NCBI RefSeq assembly: GCF_021725675.1
Contig: NZ_JAKJPO010000001.1
Location: 1,054,001-1,118,000, forward strand
Source: Marilutibacter chinensis
Lineage (GTDB): Bacteria > Pseudomonadota > Gammaproteobacteria > Xanthomonadales > Xanthomonadaceae
Reading direction: 5' to 3'
DNA length: 64,000 bases
Shown here: positions 44,321 through 52,976 of the stretch, in pieces
How the letters are laid out: each line of letters starts with the position of its first letter
Numbering within the stretch: the first letter of the stretch is position 1
Program-made: the position numbers and the translations under genes
Notes under the pieces: generated by a model
Told to the model about the DNA's origin: nothing
What the model saw: only the letters and a program-made list of their open reading frames with translations
Databases searched by the model: none

Positions 44321-45516
44321 TGGTATTCCCCCTGCGGCAAGGGTTTCAGGAAGCGGAACGGTTCCTCGACGAGTTCCGGATGCAGCGCCTTGACGAAGTC
44401 GGACAACACCCAGTCCGGCCGCACCAGGGCGGTCTGGTACCAGTCGTAGGCATTGGCATCGGCGGCGATACGTCCGGTATTGCCGAACAGGCGGCCGTCC
44501 CGCCAAGCCCTGAAGCTGCGTTCGATCGCCTGGTTGCGCGGGGGCACCGCATGGATGTCGCCGATCACCCAGACATCGGCCTCGTCGGCCAGCGGCAGGA
44601 TCACCTCGGTCGAGACGGTCTCCGCCGAATACCGCTTCGGATCTTCCGGGCGCGCCATCAGGTTGATGCCACCCGCGTCGGTGATGTAGCTGGCTTCGGC
44701 CCCGCGCACGGTGGCGATCCAGCGGTCGGCGCCGTTCGGATAGGCCCACAGCACCCGGGGCTTCGGCCGGCCCGCGACCTGCGCCTTGAGCTCGGAGACA
44801 CGCGCCTGGACCTCGCCGAAGATCCGTTCGGCGCGCTCTTCGGTGCCGGTGAGAATGCCGTACAGGCGGATCCACTCCGCACGCGCGAGGTAGTCCTGTT
44901 CCTCTTCCGCCAGCGTCGGCAGCACGGCGATGCCGAGTTGCTGCGCACGCTGCATGACCGGCGTGTGCGCCGGATCGCTCAGGCGCATCAGGAACACGTC
45001 CGGCCGTGCCGCCAGCAGCACGTCGAGGTTGGGTGGCGAGTGCCAGTTGTAGCCCACCAGTCCGATCTTCCCGGAGCGCGCCTTGCGGCGGATGCCATCG
45101 TCGTACGAGGCCAGTCCGCCCACCGCGACCAGCCGGTCCTCGACGCCGAGCTGCGCCAGGAAGGCCTCGTCGGAACCGGCATTGCTCGCGATCCGCCGCA
45201 CCGGCGTGCGGATCACGGTGGCATCGCGCAGTTCGCCGTGCAATTGCGGCTCCGGACCATCGGCCGGGGCCAGCACCACCGTTGCCGAGCGTTCGTCCGA
45301 CGAACCGCGCTCGTTCGCCAGCGAGGCCCTGAACCGCGCGACCACGAATCCTTCGTGGCGCTCCAGCGTGAGGTTGCGCGCATGCCGCAAGGGGATGGGC
45401 TCCCCGGCCGCGGCGTCGGCCGCCACGCCTGCCGGTCCGGGCCGCTCGCAGCCGGCGAGCAGGAGAACCATTACCAATATGACGCAGCGCAAACCGGGAC
45501 GGCAGTTCATGGGCAT
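44317..45516 (-). CDS. ABC transporter substrate-binding lipoprotein, metallophore/siderophore type
   Basis: A class III (BtuF/FhuD fold) binding protein of 399 residues with a lipobox, LLLAGC. The two-lobed fold is visible in RRIASNAGSDEAFLAQLG, LDVLLAARPDVFLM and WVIGDIHAVPPRN. The N-terminal lobe is extended by about 70 residues. The gene is divergent from the TonB-dependent receptor with 99 bases between, and shares a Zur-box-like operator. No B12 riboswitch is present, which argues against cobalamin. Substrate inferred: a metal chelate. Confidence 0.87.
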   Translation of the reverse strand: MPMNCRPGLRCVILVMVLLLAGCERPGPAGVAADAAAGEPIPLRHARNLTLERHEGFVVARFRASLANERGSSDERSATVVLAPADGPEPQLHGELRDATVIRTPVRRIASNAGSDEAFLAQLGVEDRLVAVGGLASYDDGIRRKARSGKIGLVGYNWHSPPNLDVLLAARPDVFLMRLSDPAHTPVMQRAQQLGIAVLPTLAEEEQDYLARAEWIRLYGILTGTEERAERIFGEVQARVSELKAQVAGRPKPRVLWAYPNGADRWIATVRGAEASYITDAGGINLMARPEDPKRYSAETVSTEVILPLADEADVWVIGDIHAVPPRNQAIERSFRAWRDGRLFGNTGRIAADANAYDWYQTALVRPDWVLSDFVKALHPELVEEPFRFLKPLPQGEYQ

Positions 45517-45569
45517 CCGGATCCTGGAGGTGTCGAAACCCGACCGATCACGTATCGACCGGGAATGCG

Positions 45570-45592
45570 GAAATGTTATATCGTTTCATTTC
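45570..45592. promoter_or_regulatory. Zur-box-like operator between the receptor and ABC genes
   Basis: The site reads GAAATGTTATA-T-CGTTTCATTTC. The left half is identical to the gammaproteobacterial Zur consensus (GAAATGTTATA, N, TATAACATTTC) and the right half matches at 7 of 11, 18 of 22 overall; the outer six bases are a perfect dyad (GAAATG/CATTTC). It lies 24 bases before the receptor start and 54 before the binding-protein start, so one repressor could control both. Consensus is recalled, not searched. Confidence 0.6.
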
Positions 45593-45615
45593 AACTTTCG
45601 ACTCCGAGCTTTTTC

Positions 45616-47697
45616 ATGCGCGACTCCCTGGCTGCAGCCCTCACCCTCGCCCTCATCAGCCTTCCGGCAGGCGCCGGCGAAACGAACACCGTGGATGCGG
45701 CCATGGAGGACAGCGCAGCCGAGCTGGACACGGTCACGGTCTACGGCCGTCCGCTCGGCCGCATCCCCGGCGAGACCGCCACCAAGTCCGGCGCCCCCGT
45801 GCTGGAGACGCCGTTCAGCGTGAACATCGTCCCGCGCGAGCTGCTGGACCTGCGCAACGTCTCCAACATCGGCCAGGCGGTGGAAACCATCAGCGGCGTG
45901 GAACGCACGATCGGTTTCTCGGGCAACCAGCGTTTCCGCATCCGGGGTTTCCAGGCGATCAGCACGCTGCGCGACGGCTTCCGCCAGGGCGTCTCGCAGC
46001 CCGAGATCGACCTGCAGGGCGTGGAAAGCATCGAGGTGCTGAAGGGTCCCGCATCCGCCCTCTATGGCCGGTTCGAACCCGGTGGCGTGATCAACTTCGT
46101 GTCCAAGCGGCCCCAGGAAACCTTCGCCGCCACGACGTCGCTCACTGCCGGCTCGCATGACCATCGCCGCCTGGGCATCGACCTTACCGGACCGTTGAAC
46201 GCCAGCGGTTCGCTGCTGGGACGGATCAATCTGGCGCACGAGGACGCCGACAGCTTCCGCGACGGCATCGACAATCGACAGACCTTCGTCTCGCCGGTAC
46301 TGGAGTGGCGTCCCGACCTCGACACCAGCCTGATCGCGCGCGTGGAATACCTGCACAGGGACGCGTCGTTCGACCGCGGACTCGGCAACGATCCGCTGTT
46401 CCTGCAGGTGCCGATCAGCCGCAACTACGGCGAGGACTTCATGCGCGTCCGCAAGGAACAGTGGACCGGCAGCCTGGAGTTCAACCGCATGCTCGGCGAT
46501 GACTGGCGCCTGCGTGCGGGCATGTTCTGGTCGGACGTGCGCGTGCCCGAGGAGGAATTCTTCAACTACGGCTTCCCGGCGCTGGACGGCCGCACGGTCA
46601 ACCGCAACTTCGTCAGCTACCGCGAACGGCAGAAGGACACCACGCTGCAGGCGGAGCTCTACGGCAACGTGGACACCGGTCCGCTGCGGCATCGCCTGCT
46701 GATCGGCGCCGAGCGCAACGTCGACCGGCTCGCCTACCTGGATGGCCGGATCTCGTACGGCAATCCCATCGACCTCCACGATCCGGTGCAGACCGGCAGG
46801 CCGGACGACTACGTCGACACCGGCGACAGCCGCTATGAATTCGAGACCCGCGCGCTCTACCTGCAGGACGAAATCGCCTGGGGTCGATGGCGCCTGCTGC
46901 TGGGTGGGCGCCAGGAATGGACCGACACGCTGTCGTTCCATACCGGCGGAGTCGATCCGGCCGTCACCCGGCGCGATTCGCCGTTTTCGCCGCGCGCGGG
47001 CCTGACCTTCCTCGCCACCCCGGACCTCTCGTTCTACGCCAGCTGGGCGCGGTCGTTCCGCAACGAGGCCGACGTCGGCCTGCTGGAAAGCGGCATCACG
47101 CCCAAGCCCACCCGCGGCGAACAGATCGAACTGGGCGCCAAGTCGATCCTGCTCGACGGCCGCATGGAAGCCACCCTGGCGCTGTACGACCTGCGCAAGC
47201 ACGACGCCGTGGTCTCCGATCCGGTGGACTGGAACCTCGTGATCCAGACAGGAGAACTGCGTACGCGCGGCGTGGAGGCGGAGGTATCCGCACGCCTGCA
47301 CGATGCCTGGACGCTGGTCGCGTCCTACGCCTATACCGAGGCCAACATCCTCGAAGACACCAACTCCGCCATCGTCGGCAACCGCCTTGCCGGCGTTCCC
47401 CGCCACCAGGCCAGCCTGTGGACGTCCTGGGCCTTCGACGGTCCATTGTCCGGGCTGACCGTGGGTGGCGGCGTGTTCCACGGAAGCGATCAGGCGACGA
47501 CCTCGTCGAATACCCTCTTCCTCCCCGCATACACCCGGCTCGACCTCAACGCGCGCTACGCCTTCGGCAATGGGGTCGAACTGCTGCTCAATCTCGACAA
47601 TGTCACCGACGAGCGCTACTACATCACCGGCGGCTTCTCGCAGATCTATCCGCAGGCGCCGAGATCATGGCGGCTGACGCTCGCCAGGCGCTGGTAG
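45616..47697 (+). CDS. TonB-dependent siderophore/metallophore receptor
   Basis: An outer-membrane gated channel of 693 residues. A signal peptide (LISLPAGAGE) precedes a TonB box-like DTVTVYG, the plug domain (TPFSVNIVPRELLDLR, GFQAISTLRDGFRQG, IEVLKGPASALYGRFEPGG) and a 22-strand barrel ending ITGGFSQIYPQAPRSWRLTLARRW with a terminal aromatic residue. The plug matches the ferrichrome-receptor-like siderophore group. The divergent ABC importer would take the ligand across the inner membrane. Confidence 0.92.
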   Translation: MRDSLAAALTLALISLPAGAGETNTVDAAMEDSAAELDTVTVYGRPLGRIPGETATKSGAPVLETPFSVNIVPRELLDLRNVSNIGQAVETISGVERTIGFSGNQRFRIRGFQAISTLRDGFRQGVSQPEIDLQGVESIEVLKGPASALYGRFEPGGVINFVSKRPQETFAATTSLTAGSHDHRRLGIDLTGPLNASGSLLGRINLAHEDADSFRDGIDNRQTFVSPVLEWRPDLDTSLIARVEYLHRDASFDRGLGNDPLFLQVPISRNYGEDFMRVRKEQWTGSLEFNRMLGDDWRLRAGMFWSDVRVPEEEFFNYGFPALDGRTVNRNFVSYRERQKDTTLQAELYGNVDTGPLRHRLLIGAERNVDRLAYLDGRISYGNPIDLHDPVQTGRPDDYVDTGDSRYEFETRALYLQDEIAWGRWRLLLGGRQEWTDTLSFHTGGVDPAVTRRDSPFSPRAGLTFLATPDLSFYASWARSFRNEADVGLLESGITPKPTRGEQIELGAKSILLDGRMEATLALYDLRKHDAVVSDPVDWNLVIQTGELRTRGVEAEVSARLHDAWTLVASYAYTEANILEDTNSAIVGNRLAGVPRHQASLWTSWAFDGPLSGLTVGGGVFHGSDQATTSSNTLFLPAYTRLDLNARYAFGNGVELLLNLDNVTDERYYITGGFSQIYPQAPRSWRLTLARRW

Positions 47698-47777
47698 CGG
47701 ACCTTCGGCCGCCGCCGGCTTCATGGCCCTTCTCCACTGCCGGGAAGGGCCGCGATCGAACCGGCATTCCCCGGCGG

Positions 47778-48233
47778 CTACCGGGTGACTGTCAGCTTTC
47801 CCTTCATCAGCGTCGCGTGCCCCGGGAAGCTGCAGAAGAACGTGTAGTCGCCACCGGCGGCGAGCTTTCCGCCGGGAAAGGTGATCGTGGTCCTTTCCCC
47901 GCCGCCGACCAATGCGGTCGCTGCGATCACCCGTGGGTCGTCCTTGTTGACGTAATGCCTGGCGACTCCGGTCCTGATGCCGTCGCGGTTGACCGCGTCG
48001 ACGTCGCCGGTGGCGGCGATGACGACGTTGTGGCCCATCGCGGCCGCAGGAAGCTTTCCGACATGGACGAGCTCCACGGTGATGCTCGGACAGGCGGCCG
48101 ACACCGTCGCCTCCTTGAGGTCGAATCGCATCGCATCGTCGCCCTTGAGCGAGATCTTGCAGGTATCGGCCGCCTGGGCCTGGCCCGCTGCGGCCAGGCC
48201 AAGAAGCAGGATTGCTGTGGACAGGATCTTCAT
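47778..48233 (-). CDS. azu: azurin
   Basis: A periplasmic type 1 copper protein that can pass electrons to copper nitrite reductase. Signal peptide cleaved near AQAADTC; mature azurin begins there. Copper ligands are H68 (MGHNVV), C134, H139 and M143 in FFCSFPGHATLMKG; the disulfide is C25-C48. 151 residues including the signal is standard. It is the last gene of the nirK unit, 66 bases after the SCO gene, and has no FNR box of its own. Confidence 0.93.
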   Translation of the reverse strand: MKILSTAILLLGLAAAGQAQAADTCKISLKGDDAMRFDLKEATVSAACPSITVELVHVGKLPAAAMGHNVVIAATGDVDAVNRDGIRTGVARHYVNKDDPRVIAATALVGGGERTTITFPGGKLAAGGDYTFFCSFPGHATLMKGKLTVTR

Positions 48234-48299
48234 GATGATTCCTTGGATGAGTTGGAGGTGATCGGTTCGTAGATGAAGGCGGGGCTACGACGGCCCGGA

Positions 48300-48884
48300 T
48301 CAACGCGTGGCCGACAGGTGTTCGCGTACGGCTACGACGAAGCCGGGATCCGGCTGGACTCCCGCGACCTGGCTGCGCGCGACAATGCGGCCGTCACCGT
48401 CCAACAGGATCAGCGCGCTGGTATGGTTGAACGAACCGTCGGGCTGGGCGCGGTAGCGGATTCCCAGCACCGCCGCGAGCATGCGCACATCGGATTGCTC
48501 GGGGCGCAGAAGATGCCAATGTCCGGGATCGAGGCGATGGACCTCCGCAACCTCCATCAGTGCCTCTGGCGTGTCTCGTTCCGGATCGATGCTGAGCATC
48601 GCGAAATCGAGCGATGCGTACTCGTGCGGGGACAGCTGCGCCTGCAATGCCTTGCCATTGGCGATGATGAGGGGGCACGTCAGGTGGCAATTGGCATAGA
48701 ACATCGACACGACCGTCGGACGGCCGCGCAGCTCCCGCCAGGGCCGGACACGCCCCGCCTGGTCGGTCAGCTGCGCCTGGACCTGATAGACGGAATCGCC
48801 CGGCAGGTTGTCATCCACTGCCGCGGACAGTGCCGGGAGGGCGAACAGAATCACAGCCAGGATGAAAGGGCGGCCCCGCTTCAT
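48300..48884 (-). CDS. SCO1/SenC-type copper chaperone
   Basis: A thioredoxin-fold periplasmic protein, 194 residues with an N-terminal signal sequence. The copper-binding cysteines C66 and C70 are in ANCHLTCP, and the third ligand H155 in GSFNHTSAL; FAMLSIDPERDTPEAL is the family signature. It probably loads or reduces the copper centre of NirK or azurin rather than a cytochrome oxidase, given its place between nirV and azu. Its ATG overlaps the nirV stop (ATGA). Confidence 0.9.
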   Translation of the reverse strand: MKRGRPFILAVILFALPALSAAVDDNLPGDSVYQVQAQLTDQAGRVRPWRELRGRPTVVSMFYANCHLTCPLIIANGKALQAQLSPHEYASLDFAMLSIDPERDTPEALMEVAEVHRLDPGHWHLLRPEQSDVRMLAAVLGIRYRAQPDGSFNHTSALILLDGDGRIVARSQVAGVQPDPGFVVAVREHLSATR

Positions 48885-49639
48885 GATGAGCTCCGGACGC
48901 AGCGGAATCCCAGGTTGGCCAGGGTGCTTCGGGGCTCCAGTCCCGCCAGCAAGGTGACGCGCTTGAGCACGGCGTAGTCGTCGCGGCTGGCGAACGACAG
49001 ACCGGCCGCGCCGCAGAACTTCAAACGGTCGCCGTCCTCCCCGCCGCGCAGGTCCGCATCTCCGAGCAGGGTCGAGAAGTCTCCAACCCACTCCCAAGCC
49101 GCGCCGTGGAGACCCGACAGGCCGTAGACGTTGGGTACTGCCTCCGTCCGCGCGTCCAGCGCATGCGGCGTGCCGTCGCCAAGCAGGCGACCTCGCCACG
49201 ATGCATCGCCACGTGCGTCACGACGGACGGAGTCGGCGGCGGCTGCGTATTCCCACTCCAGCCAGTCGGGCAGGCGTGCGCCTATCGATCTGCAGTACGC
49301 GTCGGCGGCGAACCAGCTGACCTGCGACACCGGCGAGTCGCCATCGAGCGCGTTCCCCGCAGCATCGGCATGCTGCCAGCGGGCGAGGTAGCCGCCGTCG
49401 GCCAGCAGCGTCGGCGCCTGGTCGCGTCTCCAGCGGGGGTTGTCGCGCACGAACGCCTCGAACTCCGCGACGGTGACGGGCCGGCTCGACATCGAGAATC
49501 CCTCCAACCGATGGATGCGCGTATCCCCCTCGTAGCTCACCGCCGAGACGAACGTCCCGCCGGGTACGTCGATGAAGTCCGGCGTCGCTGTCGATGGCGC
49601 TGCCAGCAACGCGAACAGCATGAAGGAGCCTGCAATCAT
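48881..49639 (-). CDS. nirV: formylglycine-generating-enzyme-like protein NirV
   Basis: A SUMF1/FGE-sulfatase-domain protein of 252 residues with a signal peptide. Family motifs are FIDVPGGTFVSAVSYEGD, RPVTVAEFEAFVRDNPRW, PVSQVSWFAADAYCRSIGARLPDWLEWEYAA and the C-terminal ANLGFRCVR. NirV accompanies nirK in many denitrifiers; its exact function is not known. It lacks a clear active-site Cys pair for formylglycine formation. It starts 24 bases after nirK. Confidence 0.87.
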   Translation of the reverse strand: MIAGSFMLFALLAAPSTATPDFIDVPGGTFVSAVSYEGDTRIHRLEGFSMSSRPVTVAEFEAFVRDNPRWRRDQAPTLLADGGYLARWQHADAAGNALDGDSPVSQVSWFAADAYCRSIGARLPDWLEWEYAAAADSVRRDARGDASWRGRLLGDGTPHALDARTEAVPNVYGLSGLHGAAWEWVGDFSTLLGDADLRGGEDGDRLKFCGAAGLSFASRDDYAVLKRVTLLAGLEPRSTLANLGFRCVRSSS

Positions 49640-49663
49640 GGAATCGCGCCTCCGGATGGCCGC

Positions 49664-50734
49664 TCAGTGTCCGCTTCCCGCGGGCGCGGGATACTCGCCG
49701 CTGAACTGCTGGCCGGTGTAGATCGAGGGATCCTCCTCTCCTTCCACCTTGATCAGGCCAAGCGTTCCCTTGTGGAAGGTGCGGAAGATGCTGTGGTCGA
49801 CGAGCACCAGAGTGCCCGGCACATCGGCCTCGAATTCGACGATGGCCGAACCACCGGCGGGCACCAGCGTGGTCTGCACGTTTTCCTGAAACTTCGTGCC
49901 ACCCTCGAAATAGACCTTGTCGAAGATCTCGCCGATGACATGGAAGCTGGACACCAGGTTCGGTCCGCCGTTCCCCACGAACAGGCGCACGGTCTCGCCC
50001 GCTCTGGCCGCGAGCGCATTGTCACCGGTCAACGCGCCGTCGGCGCCGTTGAACACCACATAGGTCGGATGTTCGTCTATCGCCTTCTCGAGGCTGAAAG
50101 GCTGCAGTCCCGGTTCGCCGAATTTGCCTTCGGTGTAGAAGTCGCCCTGCATGACGTAGTACTCGCGGTCGACCTTCGGCAGGCCTTCCGTCGGCTCGAC
50201 CAGGATCAGGCCGTACATGCCGTTGGCGATATGCATGCCGACCGGCGGCATGGCGCAATGGTAGACATACAGCCCAGGGTTCATCGCCTTGAAGGTGAAG
50301 CGGGTCTGGTGGCCGGGCAGCGTGAACGTCGCCTCCGCACCGCCGCCGGTCCCGGTGACGGCGTGCAGATCGATGTTGTGCGGCATGTGCGAGTCGTGCG
50401 CGTTCGTGAGCGTGAACTCGACGGTGTCGCCCTGGCGCACGCGGATAAAGCTGCCCGGCACGCTGCCGCCGAAGGTCCAGAACTCATAACTGGCACCGTC
50501 TGCGATCCGCATCTCCTTCTCGACCACCTCCAGTTCGACGATCACCTTCGCTGGCTCGTCGCGATCGATGGCGGGCGGCACGTGTGGCGGTGCCGTGAGC
50601 AGGGCCCTGACCGTCTGCATCGACGAAGCGGGTTCCGTCGCACCGGGCAGATCCGATGCGCATGCGACCGTGGCACCCACGCCCAGCACGCATGCAAGCG
50701 CATGACGCAGCAAACTCCGTGTCTCGATGATCAT
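49664..50734 (-). CDS. nirK: copper-containing nitrite reductase
   Basis: Reduces nitrite to nitric oxide in the periplasm. All copper ligands can be read: type 1 site from His in MPHNIDLH, Cys/His/Met in [17 protein letters not shown]; type 2 site from His in NIDLH, HCAMP and SSFHVIGE; the catalytic His in [12 protein letters not shown]. The Asp in IDLH is the proton donor. Start at 50734 gives a signal peptide and 356 residues; the frame extends to 50803 but without one. Promoter: FNR box 50803-50816 and -10 TACTGT at 50775-50780. Confidence 0.95.
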   Translation of the reverse strand: MIIETRSLLRHALACVLGVGATVACASDLPGATEPASSMQTVRALLTAPPHVPPAIDRDEPAKVIVELEVVEKEMRIADGASYEFWTFGGSVPGSFIRVRQGDTVEFTLTNAHDSHMPHNIDLHAVTGTGGGAEATFTLPGHQTRFTFKAMNPGLYVYHCAMPPVGMHIANGMYGLILVEPTEGLPKVDREYYVMQGDFYTEGKFGEPGLQPFSLEKAIDEHPTYVVFNGADGALTGDNALAARAGETVRLFVGNGGPNLVSSFHVIGEIFDKVYFEGGTKFQENVQTTLVPAGGSAIVEFEADVPGTLVLVDHSIFRTFHKGTLGLIKVEGEEDPSIYTGQQFSGEYPAPAGSGH

Positions 50735-50802
50735 GGACTGCTTACCTTGTGGAAGGCCTTTGGCCATTGGATCCACAGTAGGTTCCCGGTGGTGGTTCCG
50801 CA

Positions 50803-50816
50803 TTGATCCAGGTCAA
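50803..50816 (-). promoter_or_regulatory. FNR/DNR box of nirK
   Basis: TTGATCCAGGTCAA, matching TTGAT-N4-ATCAA at nine of ten fixed positions. Centred 41.5 bases from the transcription start predicted by the -10 TACTGT (50775-50780), the class II activator position. Confidence 0.8.
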
Positions 50817-50841
50817 GCGGGACCCGTGGTCACGCCTGCCG

Positions 50842-51243
50842 TCATGCGAACCACAGATACAGGACGCCCAGCGGATGGTGCGTGCGCGCGGTGAAGTAGA
50901 CCTGTGCATACACCAGCAGCGCCGCGGCGAATGCGACCCCACGGACGTTCTGGCTTCGTCCGCGTCGCAGCGCGAACACGCCCAGGACGATGTAGCAGAC
51001 GACCAGCATGACCTTGACCAGCAGCCAGCCGTTCGCGAACAGCGCGCCGGGCAGGATCGTCAGCAGCATCATCGCGGCGGTCAGCAGGACCGTATCGATG
51101 CCATAGCTGAGATAGCGTACCGGCGCCGCCATCGGCCAGCGCATTCCGGCGAGCAGGGCCGACCCGCGCATGAAGAACAGGACACCACTGCAGACGATGG
51201 CCACGATGTGCGCCAGCTTGATCTGCGGATAGAAGTCGATCAT
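50842..51243 (-). CDS. SirB2-like membrane protein
   Basis: Four hydrophobic helices fill the 133 residues (LAHIVAIVCSGVLFFMRG, YGIDTVLLTAAMMLLTI, WLLVKVMLVVCYIVLGVF, AFAAALLVYAQVYFTA), the shape of the SirB2 family, whose biochemical role is unknown. The gene follows nnrS by 18 bases and is probably co-transcribed with it. Its place in the denitrification cluster suggests a role in NO handling or quinone-linked metabolism, but that is inference. Confidence 0.72.
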   Translation of the reverse strand: MIDFYPQIKLAHIVAIVCSGVLFFMRGSALLAGMRWPMAAPVRYLSYGIDTVLLTAAMMLLTILPGALFANGWLLVKVMLVVCYIVLGVFALRRGRSQNVRGVAFAAALLVYAQVYFTARTHHPLGVLYLWFA

Positions 51244-51261
51244 TTCGCGCCGCCTCCCTGC

Positions 51262-52491
51262 CTATCCCGGCTTTCCATCGACCCGTGGCGACAGATGGAT
51301 CCAGCCCAGCCGTACCGCCCATGGCAGGAATGCGACCAGCCATGCGATCGCGGCTGCCGCGTGCCATGCGTAGGCGTCCGGCACGAACTCGGCGGCAACC
51401 CGCATCGTCGCCACCAGCTGCACTGCAACGAAGCCGAACCATGCAACGCCCGGCATCACCATCGGCCTGCCGGAATGTCCCTGGGTGACGCGGGTGACCA
51501 TCGCGATCAGCAGGCTGCCGAAGAAGCCGATGAACAGCGCATGCGCGGGAGCACGGCCAAGTTCGAACACGCCGGTCCATGCGTAGACCAGGCTCTGAGC
51601 CGAGTACAGCGCGAAAGTGACCGGTAGCCACAGGGCCCCCACGAACAGCACCGCAAGCAGTCCCGGCATGCTCGCCCGTGGCCACCATCGCCACAGCGCA
51701 TATGAGGTCGCGGCCAGCAACGGCAGGTCGGCCAACCATAGCCACGTGTAGGCATGGAGCAGTTCGAGCAGCAGGTGGGCGACCAGCAGGCCCCAGACGA
51801 GCGCAAGCCAGGGCATCGGTCGCCACGGCCGGTAGCCGGCAACCGCATTGCCGGCAAAGAACGGGAACATCCGGTGCGCGACGGTAACGTAGACCGGTAC
51901 CAGCAGGCCGACGGTACCCAGCTTGATGCTCAGCATCACCAGCATCGGTGACGCGCCAAGCACATACGCGAGGAACGACAGCAACCCCACCCAACCCAGC
52001 ACCAGTGCGGCGAAGCAGGAAATCGCATGCCACGTCGTTCCCCGCTCCTGCAGCAGCAGCCGTCCAAGGATCGCCAGCCCCGCGGTCCAGCCCGCCACCG
52101 CCATCAACAGGCCAACGAAGAACGCGATCTCGGATCCGCAGGCGCCGACCAGGATCGCCAGTTGCCCGCCCATCAGGCCTGCACCAACCGGTACGTACTG
52201 CCAACGTGCAAGGTCCGGCAATCCCATCCAGCGTGGAAACACCGTCAGCAGGAAGCCGAAGAAGAAGCTCGGCAACACCAGATACTGCATCACGAAGGCA
52301 TGCAGCCATCCTGCCGGGACCGGCGGCTGCAGTGCGGGGAACACCTCTGGCCAACGGGCCGCCAACAGCCACGCGGCCCACCACAACATCGCGAGCAGGA
52401 TGTTGCCGGCACCGATGAAGAACATCAGCCGGTGCGGCGCCTGCACCAATTGGCGGGGAGAGATGCGTGATTTCAAGACGGTTTGGAGCAT
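51262..52491 (-). CDS. nnrS: NnrS family protein
   Basis: A heme- and copper-containing integral membrane protein that protects cells from NO-driven damage; it is induced by NO regulators in other bacteria. The 409 residues contain about 12 hydrophobic helices. Family motifs are the N-terminal PHRLMFFIGAGNILLAMLWW, then HAFVMQYLVLPSFFFGFLLT, VAHRMFPFFAGNAV and HALFIGFFGSLLIAMVTRVTQGHSGRP, the strongest NnrS signature. An FNR-like box lies 35 bases before the ATG. Confidence 0.9.
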   Translation of the reverse strand: MLQTVLKSRISPRQLVQAPHRLMFFIGAGNILLAMLWWAAWLLAARWPEVFPALQPPVPAGWLHAFVMQYLVLPSFFFGFLLTVFPRWMGLPDLARWQYVPVGAGLMGGQLAILVGACGSEIAFFVGLLMAVAGWTAGLAILGRLLLQERGTTWHAISCFAALVLGWVGLLSFLAYVLGASPMLVMLSIKLGTVGLLVPVYVTVAHRMFPFFAGNAVAGYRPWRPMPWLALVWGLLVAHLLLELLHAYTWLWLADLPLLAATSYALWRWWPRASMPGLLAVLFVGALWLPVTFALYSAQSLVYAWTGVFELGRAPAHALFIGFFGSLLIAMVTRVTQGHSGRPMVMPGVAWFGFVAVQLVATMRVAAEFVPDAYAWHAAAAIAWLVAFLPWAVRLGWIHLSPRVDGKPG

Positions 52492-52525
52492 GGCTCCAGT
52501 TTTGCCGTACCCCGTCAGGATTGCC

Positions 52526-52539
52526 TTGATCCACGTCAG
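52526..52539 (-). promoter_or_regulatory. FNR/DNR-like box of nnrS
   Basis: TTGATCCACGTCAG, eight of ten fixed positions. Its centre is 41.5 bases before the annotated ATG itself, and AAAACT (52498-52503, minus strand) would be the -10. Confidence 0.45.
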
Positions 52540-52605
52540 GCGGTTGGCAAAAGGTCTTCCCTCCGGCTTTCAGGGGAATCGGCTTCGGACGGAGTCGCCG
52601 CCCGC

Positions 52606-52700
52606 CGGGGTGGGGGTTGCTCTGCCCTCCGATCGACAATCCATGTCTCAAAGTCGGGTCGTGGGCCATCCATGGCCCACTCTCCGCAACCCCCACCCCG
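52606..52700. repeat. inverted repeat element with inner palindrome
   Basis: Perfect 15-bp arms CGGGGTGGGGGTTGC (52606) and GCAACCCCCACCCCG (52686) enclose 65 bases. Inside is a perfect palindrome GTGGGCCAT-cc-ATGGCCCAC (52661-52680). It lies in the gap between norZ and nnrS, which read in the same direction. Confidence 0.75.
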
Positions 52701-52786
52701 ACAGACGCCGCCTTCGCGAGTGTGAAGAGTTGGACTTCGGCAGGTTTTGCTCAAAGCGCCGACCAAGTGTCGAGAAGACGGTGGGT

Positions 52787-52870
52787 ATGGGGTTTGCAGG
52801 ACCGTAAGCGGCATGGATGCCGCGCCCGAGCCCCCAAGGACGGGTTTACGGCGTGTCCTGCAAACCCCAT
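52787..52870. repeat. cloverleaf-like REP element
   Basis: Perfect 16-bp arms ATGGGGTTTGCAGGAC (52787-52802) and its complement (52855-52870), extended inward by CGTAA/TTACG. Inside are hairpins GCGGCAT-gg-ATGCCGC (52808-52823) and CCCG...CGGG. The motif GCATGGATGC...GGACGGGTTTACGGCG is one I recall as a frequent intergenic repeat in Xanthomonadaceae. Outside the arms CGGTGG pairs again, giving a stem of about 24 bp. Confidence 0.75.
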
Positions 52871-52917
52871 GGCCACCGGCTTCCCCACGATCATCTCCCC
52901 GCAATGGGAAGAGTCCC

Positions 52918-52953
52918 AAAAAACCGCCCGGGAAAACCTCACGCGGGCGGCTC
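52918..52953 (-). terminator. intrinsic terminator of norZ
   Basis: On the minus strand GCCGCCCG pairs with CGGGCGG, followed by TTTTTT. It lies 25 bases after the norZ stop and is a strong terminator, which isolates norZ from nnrS. Confidence 0.85.
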
Positions 52954-52976
52954 AAGGACCAAACCATCGAGCCCGA

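Noticed and set aside
45517-45615. Cobalamin riboswitch upstream of the BtuFCD-like genes
   Set aside because: Only 99 bases separate the genes, and no B12-box pattern is present.
45586-47481. 631-residue open frame opposite the TonB-dependent receptor
   Set aside because: The receptor has signal, plug and barrel; the antisense frame has no signal peptide or motif.
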